DNA from: Candidatus Gastranaerophilales bacterium
GTDB lineage: Bacteria; Cyanobacteriota; Vampirovibrionia; Gastranaerophilales; Gastranaerophilaceae
NCBI GenBank assembly: GCA_944323395.1
Contig: CALUSI010000001.1
Coordinates: 1 to 64,000, forward strand
DNA: 64,000 nucleotides
Direction of reading: 5' to 3'
A model generated the notes under the pieces. The model worked only from the letters and a program-made list of their open reading frames with translations. It had not been told where the DNA came from and searched no databases. Numbering within the stretch: position 1 is the stretch's first letter; every line of letters starts with the position of its first letter. This document shows positions 34,331-43,349 of the stretch, piece by piece. A program made the translations under genes and the position numbers.

Positions 34331-34906
34331 CTATTGTTCTGAATATGCCTTGGAATTATTATAATCAGCAGGTAATACTTTTGATTTATCTTTTTGCTGA
34401 GCAAGATAATCTTGACCGTTTCTGACAATTCTATGAATTTGCTCAATATCACGTTCTAAATCATTTAAAACTTTTTCGGCATATGCTTGAGCACCTTCTT
34501 TTGTCTGCATAGCCTCTTGGTATGCACTTCTTCTTAAAGCATCTGCTTCTTCAGTTGCTTTATTTTTCATTTCTTCACAGTTTTCTTTAACCTGCTCTTG
34601 AATTTTAGCTGCTTTTTCTCTTACTGCTCTTATTAGTTCAGATTCACTCAAGATATTTGCAGCAGTATTTTGTGCTTCTGAAATAATTCTATCAGCTCTG
34701 CTTTGAGCTTCCATATAGATATCATCACGTCTTTTTAATATCATCTCAGCTGTTTTAATTTCTTCAGGTAAAATTGCTCTTATTTTGCTTAAAATATCTT
34801 GAATATCATCAGTATTCATAAATAAGCAGTAGCTTCCAACGTGAAATTTATTATCTAATAGTTCATCTGCTTCATCTATTAAATGACTAACTCTTAACTC
34901 TGTCAT
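34331..34906 (-). CDS. Coiled-coil protein linked to coaD, unknown function
   Basis: The 191-residue product is nearly all helical and rich in Glu/Ala/Lys, with a long coiled coil from about residue 45 to 165 (AQSRADRIISEAQNTAANIL, KATEEADALRRSAYQEAMQT). It has no membrane segment. The heptad pattern recalls DivIVA- or ATP-synthase-b-like coiled coils, but no DivIVA N-terminal motif is clear. It lies 4 nt after coaD and 44 nt before dnaB on the same strand. A scaffold role is only a guess. Confidence 0.6.
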   Translation of the reverse strand: MTELRVSHLIDEADELLDNKFHVGSYCLFMNTDDIQDILSKIRAILPEEIKTAEMILKRRDDIYMEAQSRADRIISEAQNTAANILSESELIRAVREKAAKIQEQVKENCEEMKNKATEEADALRRSAYQEAMQTKEGAQAYAEKVLNDLERDIEQIHRIVRNGQDYLAQQKDKSKVLPADYNNSKAYSEQ

Positions 34907-34910
34907 GGTT

Positions 34911-35393
34911 TTAACCTTTCGTATATTTTGATTCTAAATATTTTGCTACCGGTTCCGGTACAAACTTTGATACATCGCCTTTCATTAGTGCAATTTCTCT
35001 TACAGTACCTGATGATATAAAATTATATTTCGGCTTCGTTATTAAGAAAACTGTATGTATATCTGAACACAAAGCACTATTTGCTTGAGATAACTGCATT
35101 TCATACTCAAAATCAGAAACAGCTCTTAGTCCTCTGATTAATACATTTGCATTTTTCTTTTTTGCATATTCGATAGTTAAGCCGTCAAAACTATCAATTT
35201 CGACATTTTTTAAATCCTTACAAGATTCTTTTATTAAAAACAGCCTATCTTCTAATGGTAAAAAACTTTTTTTATTTACATTTATAGAAACAACAATAAT
35301 AATTCTATCAAAAATATCCGCAGCCCGCTTAAGCACATCCAAATGTCCTTTTGTAATAGGATCGAAACTCCCAGGATATATTGCTATTTTCAA
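34911..35393 (-). CDS. coaD: Phosphopantetheine adenylyltransferase
   Basis: CoaD forms dephospho-CoA from 4'-phosphopantetheine and ATP, the fourth step of CoA synthesis. The 160-residue product has the nucleotidyltransferase motif YPGSFDPITKGHLDVLKRA, the RGLRAVSDFEYEMQLSQAN region and the ISSGTVREI motif. It starts at a TTG (35391-35393) with AAGAAGG 8 nt upstream. Length is standard. Confidence 0.96.
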   Translation of the reverse strand: MKIAIYPGSFDPITKGHLDVLKRAADIFDRIIIVVSINVNKKSFLPLEDRLFLIKESCKDLKNVEIDSFDGLTIEYAKKKNANVLIRGLRAVSDFEYEMQLSQANSALCSDIHTVFLITKPKYNFISSGTVREIALMKGDVSKFVPEPVAKYLESKYTKG

Positions 35394-35494
35394 GATTTTT
35401 ACCTTCTTAAGATATAACTACAATATAATTATATTGCAATCATGTTTTTAAGATTATCAGCAAAGTCAAAAAGTTTAGGATTATTTACAAAGAA

Positions 35495-37090
35495 CTATGA
35501 AGGATTATATCTGGTAAACATTCCGTCAAAATATAAATGAATACAGTTCTTCCCATTTTCCTTTGAAACATACAATGCCTTATCAGCCCAATCAATAAGT
35601 TCTTTTATATCTTCTGATGCATTAGGATATTCTGATATACCAATACTTACAGTTGGTCTTATTATAGTTTCATTATCAACATTAACCTCTATTTCGCTTA
35701 TCTTCTTTCTCAGACGTTCAGCAATTACAACAGCATTTAAAGCAGCTGTTTCAGGCAAAATTATTGTAAATTCTTCACCACCATATCGAGCAGGTATATC
35801 CACATGCCTTATTGTTTTCTGTATGGTTGTCGCAATTTCTTTTAAAACCATATCGCCAACCAAATGACCATATGTATCATTAACTTGCTTGAAATTATCT
35901 ATATCGAGCATTATAAGAGATAATGAATGATGATATCTTTGTACTCTCTTTATTTCTGATTCCAATAAGAAATAGAAATGCCTATGGATATATAATTTAG
36001 TCAAACCATCTTTTGTTGCGAGTTCATATAATTGAGCATTATCTACTGCAATAGCTGCTTGATTTGCCAATGCTTCAACAAACTCTAAGTCTTTTTTATT
36101 AAATAATTTACCATTTTTCTTATTCGTAATATTTATAATACCTATACATTCACCTTTAGCTATTAAAGGAACACATATTAAAGATGAAACATTGCTACTG
36201 TCATCAAACCTGTTGAACCTTGGGTCTTGACCTCCAAGATTTGTAATTATAGACTTCTTTTCCATGAATACTTTACCAGCTATACCACTTTCAGGTTTCA
36301 TTTTCTGACATTCAATTAAACCGTTATTTATATCATCTTCATGCTTCTTATCTTTAAGTCCATATACAACTTTTACTTGCAAGGTATTATCTGAAGGATC
36401 ATATAACATTAATGAGCCTTTCTCTGCATTGACAGTTTCTATGGCTTTATCCAAAATTACACTTATTAATCGTTTTAAATCATCGATAAAATTAACTGCT
36501 TGAGAAATATTATAAAGAATCGATAAATTATGAAGTGTTTTATTAAGCTCTACAATCTTTGATTCTTGTTCTTTTGTTTGGATAAATTTCCTCATAATAG
36601 GTTCAACACAAGTAAAAACTTGATTTATATATCGAAAATCATCTTCTGAAAAATTTGTGTCATCTTCTTTTTTACTCATAAAACAAACACAGAAAGCATG
36701 AGTTTCATTACTAAAAACTTTAAGATACTCTGCTTGTAATTCTTGCAATTTATAAGTGTTCCAAAACGCTTTATAAATTATTCCGTCATGGTTTGTAATT
36801 TTGACTATATCATCCGAAACCACTTGCAAAAAAGGAGCATTGTCTGCATCAAATTCAAATTCCATATCTGAGTCAGACACTATATTTTTAGTCTGAAAGA
36901 CTCCGTTATTTAAGAGGAAGAATCTTATGCTTTTTAAGCCCAAAGAAGATTTTACAAGAAAAGCAACTTTTGACAATAAATCCTCAATAGTCCTTGATTG
37001 ATTTGCAACCATATTCAAGTCGAAAAGATTATGCAATTCAAGTACATTCTTCTGTAAACTATATAATTTTTCCGCCAAATCTTGATTCAT
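35495..37090 (-). CDS. GAF-GGDEF diguanylate cyclase
   Basis: Diguanylate cyclases make c-di-GMP from two GTP. I start at the ATG at 37088-37090 (531 residues) since a TATAAT overlaps the first codons of the longer reading from 37105. Two GAF-like sensor regions (about 15-170 and 185-355) precede the GGDEF domain (~365-525). The active site reads RYGGEEF, preceded by the inhibitory-site RHVD (RxxD), and LSLIMLDIDNFKQVNDTYGH holds the metal-binding Asp. No membrane segment or EAL domain. It looks active and product-inhibited. Confidence 0.88.
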   Translation of the reverse strand: MNQDLAEKLYSLQKNVLELHNLFDLNMVANQSRTIEDLLSKVAFLVKSSLGLKSIRFFLLNNGVFQTKNIVSDSDMEFEFDADNAPFLQVVSDDIVKITNHDGIIYKAFWNTYKLQELQAEYLKVFSNETHAFCVCFMSKKEDDTNFSEDDFRYINQVFTCVEPIMRKFIQTKEQESKIVELNKTLHNLSILYNISQAVNFIDDLKRLISVILDKAIETVNAEKGSLMLYDPSDNTLQVKVVYGLKDKKHEDDINNGLIECQKMKPESGIAGKVFMEKKSIITNLGGQDPRFNRFDDSSNVSSLICVPLIAKGECIGIINITNKKNGKLFNKKDLEFVEALANQAAIAVDNAQLYELATKDGLTKLYIHRHFYFLLESEIKRVQRYHHSLSLIMLDIDNFKQVNDTYGHLVGDMVLKEIATTIQKTIRHVDIPARYGGEEFTIILPETAALNAVVIAERLRKKISEIEVNVDNETIIRPTVSIGISEYPNASEDIKELIDWADKALYVSKENGKNCIHLYFDGMFTRYNPS

Positions 37091-37096
37091 ATAAGT

Positions 37097-37102
37097 ATTA
37101 TA
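37097..37102 (-). promoter_or_regulatory. TATAAT 6 nt before the diguanylate cyclase ATG
   Basis: Perfect TATAAT on the minus strand at 37097-37102, 6 nt ahead of the ATG at 37088-37090. No Shine-Dalgarno between them. No clear -35 box. Confidence 0.45.
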
Positions 37103-37127
37103 CATTAAAAAATTTTATTAAAACAGT

Positions 37128-37451
37128 TTATTTCTTATTTTCAGATGTTTTTTTGTTTTCAATACCTGCAAGCAAAGCAGAAGAAGCAACTAATACAGGA
37201 AGGAAAAAGCCTGTGATATTATTTACTAAAGATTTTTTTATAGGTATATTTTTTGAACCTTTATCTATCGCAGTCCAAACTCCGGTTAAAATTAACAAAA
37301 CCGGCGTGGATTTCTTTGCATGTTTAACAAAACTATCCGTATATGCACCAACTCTATTCTCTTTATTTTGTTTTACAGGAGAACTTGCTATTGGTAAATT
37401 TTGTTTTTTTATAGGAGCAGAAACACTTGCAATAGAAACACTTTCAATCAT
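37128..37451 (-). CDS. Small membrane protein, unknown function
   Basis: The 107-residue product has a polar Ser/Lys/Asn-rich N-terminal third, then two hydrophobic segments (around STPVLLILTGVWTAI and TGFFLPVLVASSALLAGI) and a Lys/Asn-rich tail. GAGAGGAAG is well placed before the ATG. It lies 20 nt after ribD on the same strand. It resembles the small protein at 53764 in layout (polar N-terminus, membrane segment, charged tail), though not clearly in sequence. Confidence 0.6.
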   Translation of the reverse strand: MIESVSIASVSAPIKKQNLPIASSPVKQNKENRVGAYTDSFVKHAKKSTPVLLILTGVWTAIDKGSKNIPIKKSLVNNITGFFLPVLVASSALLAGIENKKTSENKK

Positions 37452-37471
37452 AAAGCTTCCTCTCTATGTTT

Positions 37472-38569
37472 TCAATCATTTAGGAACTTCGCCATTACCA
37501 TTATATCTCTTTTTATTGTTTTCGTCGACACAAAAACCAAATTGTAACATTCTGAAATTTCATTTCTATCGCAACCTTGCATAAAACTTATTCCATCATA
37601 ATCTGCTAATATTTTGGGGGCTATAAATTGTATGAGTTTATCAGCCAATTTTTCTTGCACAAAGGAATTGTTAAGCTTAGAACCTGCTTCAACTAAAATA
37701 CTCTTAATTCCTTTATTATAAAGTAATTCAACAGCTTTTTTTATATCTACATGTCCGTTCTTTAAAGGGCATTTTATGAATTCAGCGCATTTTGTATGTT
37801 CTTTTATCTTATTATCAGAAACATTTTCTCCTACTATAATAAATACTTTTGTCCCGTCATTATCATAGATTTTACTATTTTTAGGAGTTGAAAGCTTTGT
37901 ATCAATTACAATCCTTACAGGATTTCTTCCTTTCTTCATTCTGCATGTCATTGAAGGATTATCTTTTATAACTGTTGCTGAACTTGTTAAAATTGCATCA
38001 TATTTGTTTCTTAGCTTTTGCACTTCATAGCGGGAAAATTCATCTGTTATCCATTTCGATGAACCTGTTTTTGTTGCTATTTTCCCATCAAGAGTTGTTG
38101 CTGTTTTTATAGTTATAAATGGAGCCTTTTTCAACTGGTTTTTGAAAAATATCTCGTTTAATTCTTTACATTCATTTTCAAGAATACCTGTTATAACTTC
38201 AATACCTGCATTTTTAAGCTTTTTTACTCCATTCCCCGCAACTATAGGGTTTGGATCAAGCGTTCCTATAACGACTTTTTTTATTCCTTTTTCTATAATC
38301 AAATCAGCACAAGGAGGGGTTTTCCCATAATGAGAACAAGGTTCCAAATTAACAATTATGGATTTCCCTTTTAAATCTTCATTCGCCGAAAGAATAGCAT
38401 TTCTTTCGGCATGGTTTTGACCGTATTGTTCATGCCTGCCTTCTGATATTATTCTATAATTATCATCAAAAATTACAGAACCTACCAATGGATTAGGTGA
38501 TACATGCCCTTCACTTTTCTTTGCAAGTTTTATACATCTTCGCATCAATTTTTCATATTGCTTAAGCAT
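37472..38569 (-). CDS. ribD: Bifunctional riboflavin biosynthesis deaminase/reductase
   Basis: RibD deaminates and then reduces the pyrimidine intermediate of riboflavin synthesis. The 365-residue product has the cytidine-deaminase-like zinc site HAERNAI and NLEPCSHYGKTPPCADLI, then the reductase domain with KTATTLDGKIATKTGSSKWIT. Both halves are complete. Its ATG shares a base with the stop of the upstream membrane-anchored gene. Other rib genes are not in the window. Confidence 0.95.
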   Translation of the reverse strand: MLKQYEKLMRRCIKLAKKSEGHVSPNPLVGSVIFDDNYRIISEGRHEQYGQNHAERNAILSANEDLKGKSIIVNLEPCSHYGKTPPCADLIIEKGIKKVVIGTLDPNPIVAGNGVKKLKNAGIEVITGILENECKELNEIFFKNQLKKAPFITIKTATTLDGKIATKTGSSKWITDEFSRYEVQKLRNKYDAILTSSATVIKDNPSMTCRMKKGRNPVRIVIDTKLSTPKNSKIYDNDGTKVFIIVGENVSDNKIKEHTKCAEFIKCPLKNGHVDIKKAVELLYNKGIKSILVEAGSKLNNSFVQEKLADKLIQFIAPKILADYDGISFMQGCDRNEISECYNLVFVSTKTIKRDIMVMAKFLND

Positions 38570-39177
38570 TATTTAACTTTCTTATAAAATGCATCTGCAA
38601 CAATCTGAGAATATTTGTCTTTTTCATTTACAGATAGAATAATAAGGTTTTTACCCTCTTCCAATTCTGCAACACCTAATATACCTTCCATATCTTTTAT
38701 AGGGAGATTTGATATTTGAGCTACCACCTTAACATATGGAATTGTCTGTCCTAAACCTTCTAAATAGCCATGTTTTACAACTTCTATTTTATCAAATTTT
38801 ACAACTTTATATTTATATTTATTTACAATTGAGTCAATTTTAGTTTGTATATCATCACTTTTAATATCATCTTTTGTAAGGATATCACCATCTTTCGGCT
38901 CAATCATAATCATTTTTTGTCCGCTTGCATTATGCTCCGCAATTATCATTCTGTTTTTTAATATTTTTAAATTTTTATCAATAGTATATTCTTCTTCAAT
39001 TTCAGATAAATCAACAACATCTTTGGTTTTATCAATCATCTTTTCTTGAGAAGATGTTTCAGTTCTATATTCTTGTATTTTATCCTTTATAAAATCAATT
39101 ACTCCTAAATGTAAAAGACCAAAAAATACCAAAACAGCAATAACAGTCTTGATAATAAAACTTAAACAACCTTTCAT
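38569..39177 (-). CDS. Membrane-anchored protein, unknown function
   Basis: A 202-residue product with one N-terminal membrane segment (SFIIKTVIAVLVFFGLLHLGV), a charged linker to about residue 60, and a mixed alpha/beta soluble domain presumably outside the membrane. No cysteines, no recognised motifs. It overlaps ribD by 1 nt (coupled). It is divergent from mutS. No function can be assigned. Confidence 0.6.
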   Translation of the reverse strand: MKGCLSFIIKTVIAVLVFFGLLHLGVIDFIKDKIQEYRTETSSQEKMIDKTKDVVDLSEIEEEYTIDKNLKILKNRMIIAEHNASGQKMIMIEPKDGDILTKDDIKSDDIQTKIDSIVNKYKYKVVKFDKIEVVKHGYLEGLGQTIPYVKVVAQISNLPIKDMEGILGVAELEEGKNLIILSVNEKDKYSQIVADAFYKKVK

Positions 39178-39208
39178 TAAAACTCCTTTACTAAGATATG
39201 TATATTCG

Positions 39209-39237
39209 TTGAAAATAAGCGGAATTTGTAATACATT
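39209..39237 (+). promoter_or_regulatory. Candidate mutS promoter, close to the start codon
   Basis: TTGAAA (39209-39214), 17-nt spacer, TACATT (39232-39237), then 6 nt to the ATG at 39244. No Shine-Dalgarno lies in that 6-nt interval. Confidence 0.5.
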
Positions 39238-39243
39238 ATAGCT

Positions 39244-41817
39244 ATGACAAATGAAGAAATCAAGAATTCAAACAGTATTGATGTAGATTATGAACTTGCC
39301 ACTCCAATGTTCAAACAATTTCTTGATATAAAAAGAAATTATCAGGAAGTTGTTTTATTGTACAGAATGGGTGATTTTTACGAAGGATTTTTTGAAGATG
39401 CAATTATTTTCTCAAAAGTTCTCGGGTTAACTCTAACTCATAAAGATGGGGGTGCCATTGGAAAAGTTCCAATGGCAGGAATTCCTGTAAAATCTTTAAA
39501 TATGTATATTCCAAAACTTTTAAATGAGAATATAAAAGTTGCAATATGTGAACAATTAGAAAACCCTAAAGATGCAAAAGGTCTAGTAAAAAGAGATATA
39601 GTTAAAACTATTACCGCAGGTACCATAACCGAAGTTAATTTGCTTGAACCTACAGGTAATAACTTTTTAGCATCAATAATAAATATTAATAATGTATACG
39701 GATTAGCTTATACTGATATATCAACAGGTGAATTTAAAGTTACAAAAGGTTCTTTAGAAGAAATTTTATCAGAACTGGCAAGAATAAAACCGGCTGAAAT
39801 ATTAACGCCAATAAAAAAACAAAAAATTATGCCGTTTCAAATAGTTCCTGAAGAAAAAATTGATTTGCCAGATTCTATTACAGCTATATATCCTTGCACA
39901 AAAATGCCGTTATCATCATATGATGAAGATAATGCAATAAAAAGAATAAAAGAAGTATTTAATGTAGTTTCACTTGAAGCATTTGGATTTGAAGAATTTA
40001 AACCTGCATTCTATGCTGCAGGGGCAATGATTGATTATATTTTAGAAACTCAAAAAGGAGTTCTTCCAAAATTTGATGTAATTAAACCTTATTCAATATC
40101 AGAATTTGTTTCAATAGATGCTTCTACAAGAAGAAATCTTGAATTAATAGAAACTTCAAGAGATAAATCTAAATATGGTAGCCTATATTGGGCTATTGAT
40201 AAAGTTAAGACTCCAATGGGCTCAAGACTTTTAAAATCTTGGATAACTCAACCGATTAAAAATATAGATGAATTAAATACAAGATTGAATGCCGTTGAAG
40301 AACTCATAAATAATGCCCCAAGTCGATTAAATATTTCTAACCTTATGGATAGAATATGCGATATTGAGCGTTTAGCAGTAAAATTGAGTAACGGAAGTGT
40401 CAACCCAAGAGATTTCTTAGCACTTAAAGATACATTTGCACTATTCCCTAATTTTGAAAGCTTGTTCAAAAACTTCAAGAACCCATACCTAAACAGTTTT
40501 ACAGATAAAGTTTCAGAGCTGGTAGAATTTTCATCAATAATTAATCGAACAATTGATGATAATGCATCAATAACAATAAAAGACGGCGGAATAATAAAAG
40601 ATAATGTAAATAGTGACTTAGATTATTACAGAAGCCTGTTAACAGGTGGTGAAGAATGGCTCAGAAATTTTGAAAATGAACAAAAAGAAATAACGGGTAT
40701 AAAAAATCTTAGAGTAAGTTATAACAGAAATTTCGGATTTTTTATTGAAGTTACAAAATCAAATCTTTCACAAGTTCCTATGAATTATATCAGAAAGCAG
40801 ACTCTTACTAATGTTGAAAGATATATGACAGAAGAACTAAAAAAACATGAAACAGATGTTTTTTCTGCGCAGTTTAAGTCCATAGAACTTGAACAAAAGA
40901 TATTCTCTGACCTTGTGGAATATTCAAAATCATTTGTTGATATTATTAAGGAAACAGCTCATTTTCTTGCAAGAGTTGATGTTTTGTTATCATTTGCAAT
41001 AAATGCAATAGAATCAAACTATATAAAACCTGAAATTGTTGATACTAATGAATTATATATAAAAGACGGAAGACATCCTGTTGTAGAAAAAATTTTACCA
41101 ATGGGTCAATATGTTCCTAACGATTTAAAATTAATTGCTGATATCCATAATTATGAAGATACTCAATTTATGATATTAACCGGTCCTAATATGGCAGGGA
41201 AATCTACATATATGAGACAAAATGCTTTAATTGTTCTATTGGCTCAAATAGGTTCTTTTGTACCTGCTTCATATGCAAGAATCGGTATTGTAGATAAAAT
41301 TTTCACAAGAGTCGGCGCTGTTGATGATTTGTCATTAGGTCAATCTACTTTTATGGTTGAAATGAATGAAACCGCATACATTTTAAACAGCGCAACCGAA
41401 AAAAGCCTAATTTTACTTGATGAAATAGGAAGAGGAACTTCTACTTATGATGGCGTTGCAATAGCTTGGTCAGTTGCGGAATATATTGCAACTAAAATAA
41501 AAGCAAGAACAATTTTTGCAACACACTACCATGAACTAAATGTAATGCCTAATTCCATTGAACAAATTAAAAACTACAGAATAACTCTTTCAGAAGAAAA
41601 TGGCGAAATAAAATTTTTAAGAAAAGTAATAGAAGGAAGTGCAAGCAAAAGCTACGGTATACAAGTTGCTAAAATGGCAGGACTTCCGGATTGTGTTGTT
41701 TCTAAAGCACAAGATTTAATGAACAAAATGCAAAAAGATTATTCTAAAGACTTGTCAAAGAAAAAATCAAAACATAAAATGCACGATGTACCACAGTTAA
41801 CTTTATCTTTTGATTAA
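39244..41817 (+). CDS. mutS: DNA mismatch repair protein MutS
   Basis: MutS recognises base mismatches. The 857-residue product has the mismatch-binding domain with YRMGDFYEGFFEDA (the Phe-X-Glu motif is FYE), connector and lever regions, then the ATPase: ILTGPNMAGKSTYMRQ (Walker A), DDLSLGQSTFMVEMNETAYIL, LILLDEIGRGTSTYDGVAIA (Walker B) and FATHYHEL. This is a MutS1. A C-terminal Lys-rich tail ends in PQLTLSFD, compatible with beta-clamp contact. It heads the mutS-GT39-rimO unit. mutL is not present. Confidence 0.97.
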   Translation: MTNEEIKNSNSIDVDYELATPMFKQFLDIKRNYQEVVLLYRMGDFYEGFFEDAIIFSKVLGLTLTHKDGGAIGKVPMAGIPVKSLNMYIPKLLNENIKVAICEQLENPKDAKGLVKRDIVKTITAGTITEVNLLEPTGNNFLASIININNVYGLAYTDISTGEFKVTKGSLEEILSELARIKPAEILTPIKKQKIMPFQIVPEEKIDLPDSITAIYPCTKMPLSSYDEDNAIKRIKEVFNVVSLEAFGFEEFKPAFYAAGAMIDYILETQKGVLPKFDVIKPYSISEFVSIDASTRRNLELIETSRDKSKYGSLYWAIDKVKTPMGSRLLKSWITQPIKNIDELNTRLNAVEELINNAPSRLNISNLMDRICDIERLAVKLSNGSVNPRDFLALKDTFALFPNFESLFKNFKNPYLNSFTDKVSELVEFSSIINRTIDDNASITIKDGGIIKDNVNSDLDYYRSLLTGGEEWLRNFENEQKEITGIKNLRVSYNRNFGFFIEVTKSNLSQVPMNYIRKQTLTNVERYMTEELKKHETDVFSAQFKSIELEQKIFSDLVEYSKSFVDIIKETAHFLARVDVLLSFAINAIESNYIKPEIVDTNELYIKDGRHPVVEKILPMGQYVPNDLKLIADIHNYEDTQFMILTGPNMAGKSTYMRQNALIVLLAQIGSFVPASYARIGIVDKIFTRVGAVDDLSLGQSTFMVEMNETAYILNSATEKSLILLDEIGRGTSTYDGVAIAWSVAEYIATKIKARTIFATHYHELNVMPNSIEQIKNYRITLSEENGEIKFLRKVIEGSASKSYGIQVAKMAGLPDCVVSKAQDLMNKMQKDYSKDLSKKKSKHKMHDVPQLTLSFD

Positions 41818-41828
41818 AAGGATTTAAT

Positions 41829-43349
41829 ATGCAAAATTTTATTAAAACTGATAAAGGAATTATTCTATTATTAATTCTTATATTTTGTTCAATTCTACCA
41901 TTTTTCTTTTTACATCAAGGATTATTACTGATTGATACAGGCAGAGAATTCTACATTCCTCAACAAATGCTGCAAGGAAAAGTATTGTATAAAGATATTT
42001 TTAATATTTACGGACCTTTATCATATCAGTTTAATGCTATTCTTCTATCTTTATTCGGACAAAAAATAAATACTTTATATTTTGCAGGCATAATCAACTC
42101 TTTAGTTATAATAATTACTTTATATTTACTTGCAAGAGAGTTTTTAAAAAAACATGTTTGTTTTTTATTCTCTATACTAATAATGTTCTCTCTTGTTTTT
42201 ACAACATTTTTATATAATTCAAATCTGACATATTCATTTGCAATAATTTATGCATTATCTTCATTTTTAATATCATTGCTTTTTCTCATAAGATATATAG
42301 AAAATGGAAATACCCTAATGGCATATTTATCATGCCTGTTTGCAGGAATAAGCATTACAAATAAATACGAATTTAGTTTATACCCTTTCGTTTTAGCTTA
42401 TGTACTTATATTTATTAAACCCATCGGAATAAAAAACATAATTAAATCTTTAGGATGTTTTATTTTGATACCTTTTATAAGTTTTGGATATATCCTCTTG
42501 CAAGGAATTAATATAAACGAAATAAAAGATACAATTATATTATTTCAAAACCTTGTAAATGCACCTACTTTAAAAATATTTTTCTTAAAAGTAGGAGTAT
42601 TTTTTAATTTCTCATATATCAAGCATTTAATATTGCAAAACAAAATCTTTGCAATATTCGGTATTATTCCATTGATAAATTTAATTATATTTCTTATTAA
42701 CATTAAAAAGTTATATGAAAATAAGCCTCTTTTTATATTGTTATTATGCGCAATAACAGCAAGTGCAAAATCTTTCTTTTACCTTAATGTAAATCATATG
42801 GGGATTTTCATTTTTCCAATATGTTCACTTGCTCTAATCATATTAATATCAAAATATTATGAAAAATTTATTCCAATATTTTTGAGCGCTTGTATTCTTC
42901 TTTTTGCAGCAGAAGATTTTTCTGCTCTTAAATATAAAAATTATTTTCTTAAAACAAAGAAAGGAAATATCTATACCTTTAAAAAAGATGGTGAACCGAT
43001 AAAAAAAGTATCAGATTTCATTATAAATAATACAAAAAATACAGATAAAACAGTTGTGTTACCTGAAGGTTGTTTTATAAACTTTATAACGGAAAGAAAA
43101 GGAGACGATTTTTATTATAATTTAAGTCCTCTGTTTTATAATGACGTATTCGGAGAAAAAAGAATAATCAAACATTTCAAAGAAAATTTACCTGAATATT
43201 TCATAATTTTACCAATTAACAATATAGAATATGGAAGCAGTTATTTTGGAATTGATTACGCACAAAATTTTTATGAGATGATTATTAATAATTACGATAT
43301 AGTTAAACAAGAAAATGATATAAAAATATTTAAAAGAAAGAAAATATAA
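41829..43349 (+). CDS. GT39-like polytopic membrane glycosyltransferase
   Basis: The 506-residue product has about ten to twelve hydrophobic segments over residues 10-350 and a soluble C-terminal part. After the first segment comes a short loop with LLIDTGREFYIPQQMLQG, where the acidic residue resembles the catalytic Asp of the GT-C fold; then GKVLYKDIFNIYGPLSYQFNA matches the GT39 (dolichol-phosphate-mannose-type) pattern. Such enzymes use lipid-linked sugars outside the membrane. Acceptor unknown. It is 11 nt after mutS and overlaps rimO by 1 nt. Confidence 0.7.
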   Translation: MQNFIKTDKGIILLLILIFCSILPFFFLHQGLLLIDTGREFYIPQQMLQGKVLYKDIFNIYGPLSYQFNAILLSLFGQKINTLYFAGIINSLVIIITLYLLAREFLKKHVCFLFSILIMFSLVFTTFLYNSNLTYSFAIIYALSSFLISLLFLIRYIENGNTLMAYLSCLFAGISITNKYEFSLYPFVLAYVLIFIKPIGIKNIIKSLGCFILIPFISFGYILLQGININEIKDTIILFQNLVNAPTLKIFFLKVGVFFNFSYIKHLILQNKIFAIFGIIPLINLIIFLINIKKLYENKPLFILLLCAITASAKSFFYLNVNHMGIFIFPICSLALIILISKYYEKFIPIFLSACILLFAAEDFSALKYKNYFLKTKKGNIYTFKKDGEPIKKVSDFIINNTKNTDKTVVLPEGCFINFITERKGDDFYYNLSPLFYNDVFGEKRIIKHFKENLPEYFIILPINNIEYGSSYFGIDYAQNFYEMIINNYDIVKQENDIKIFKRKKI

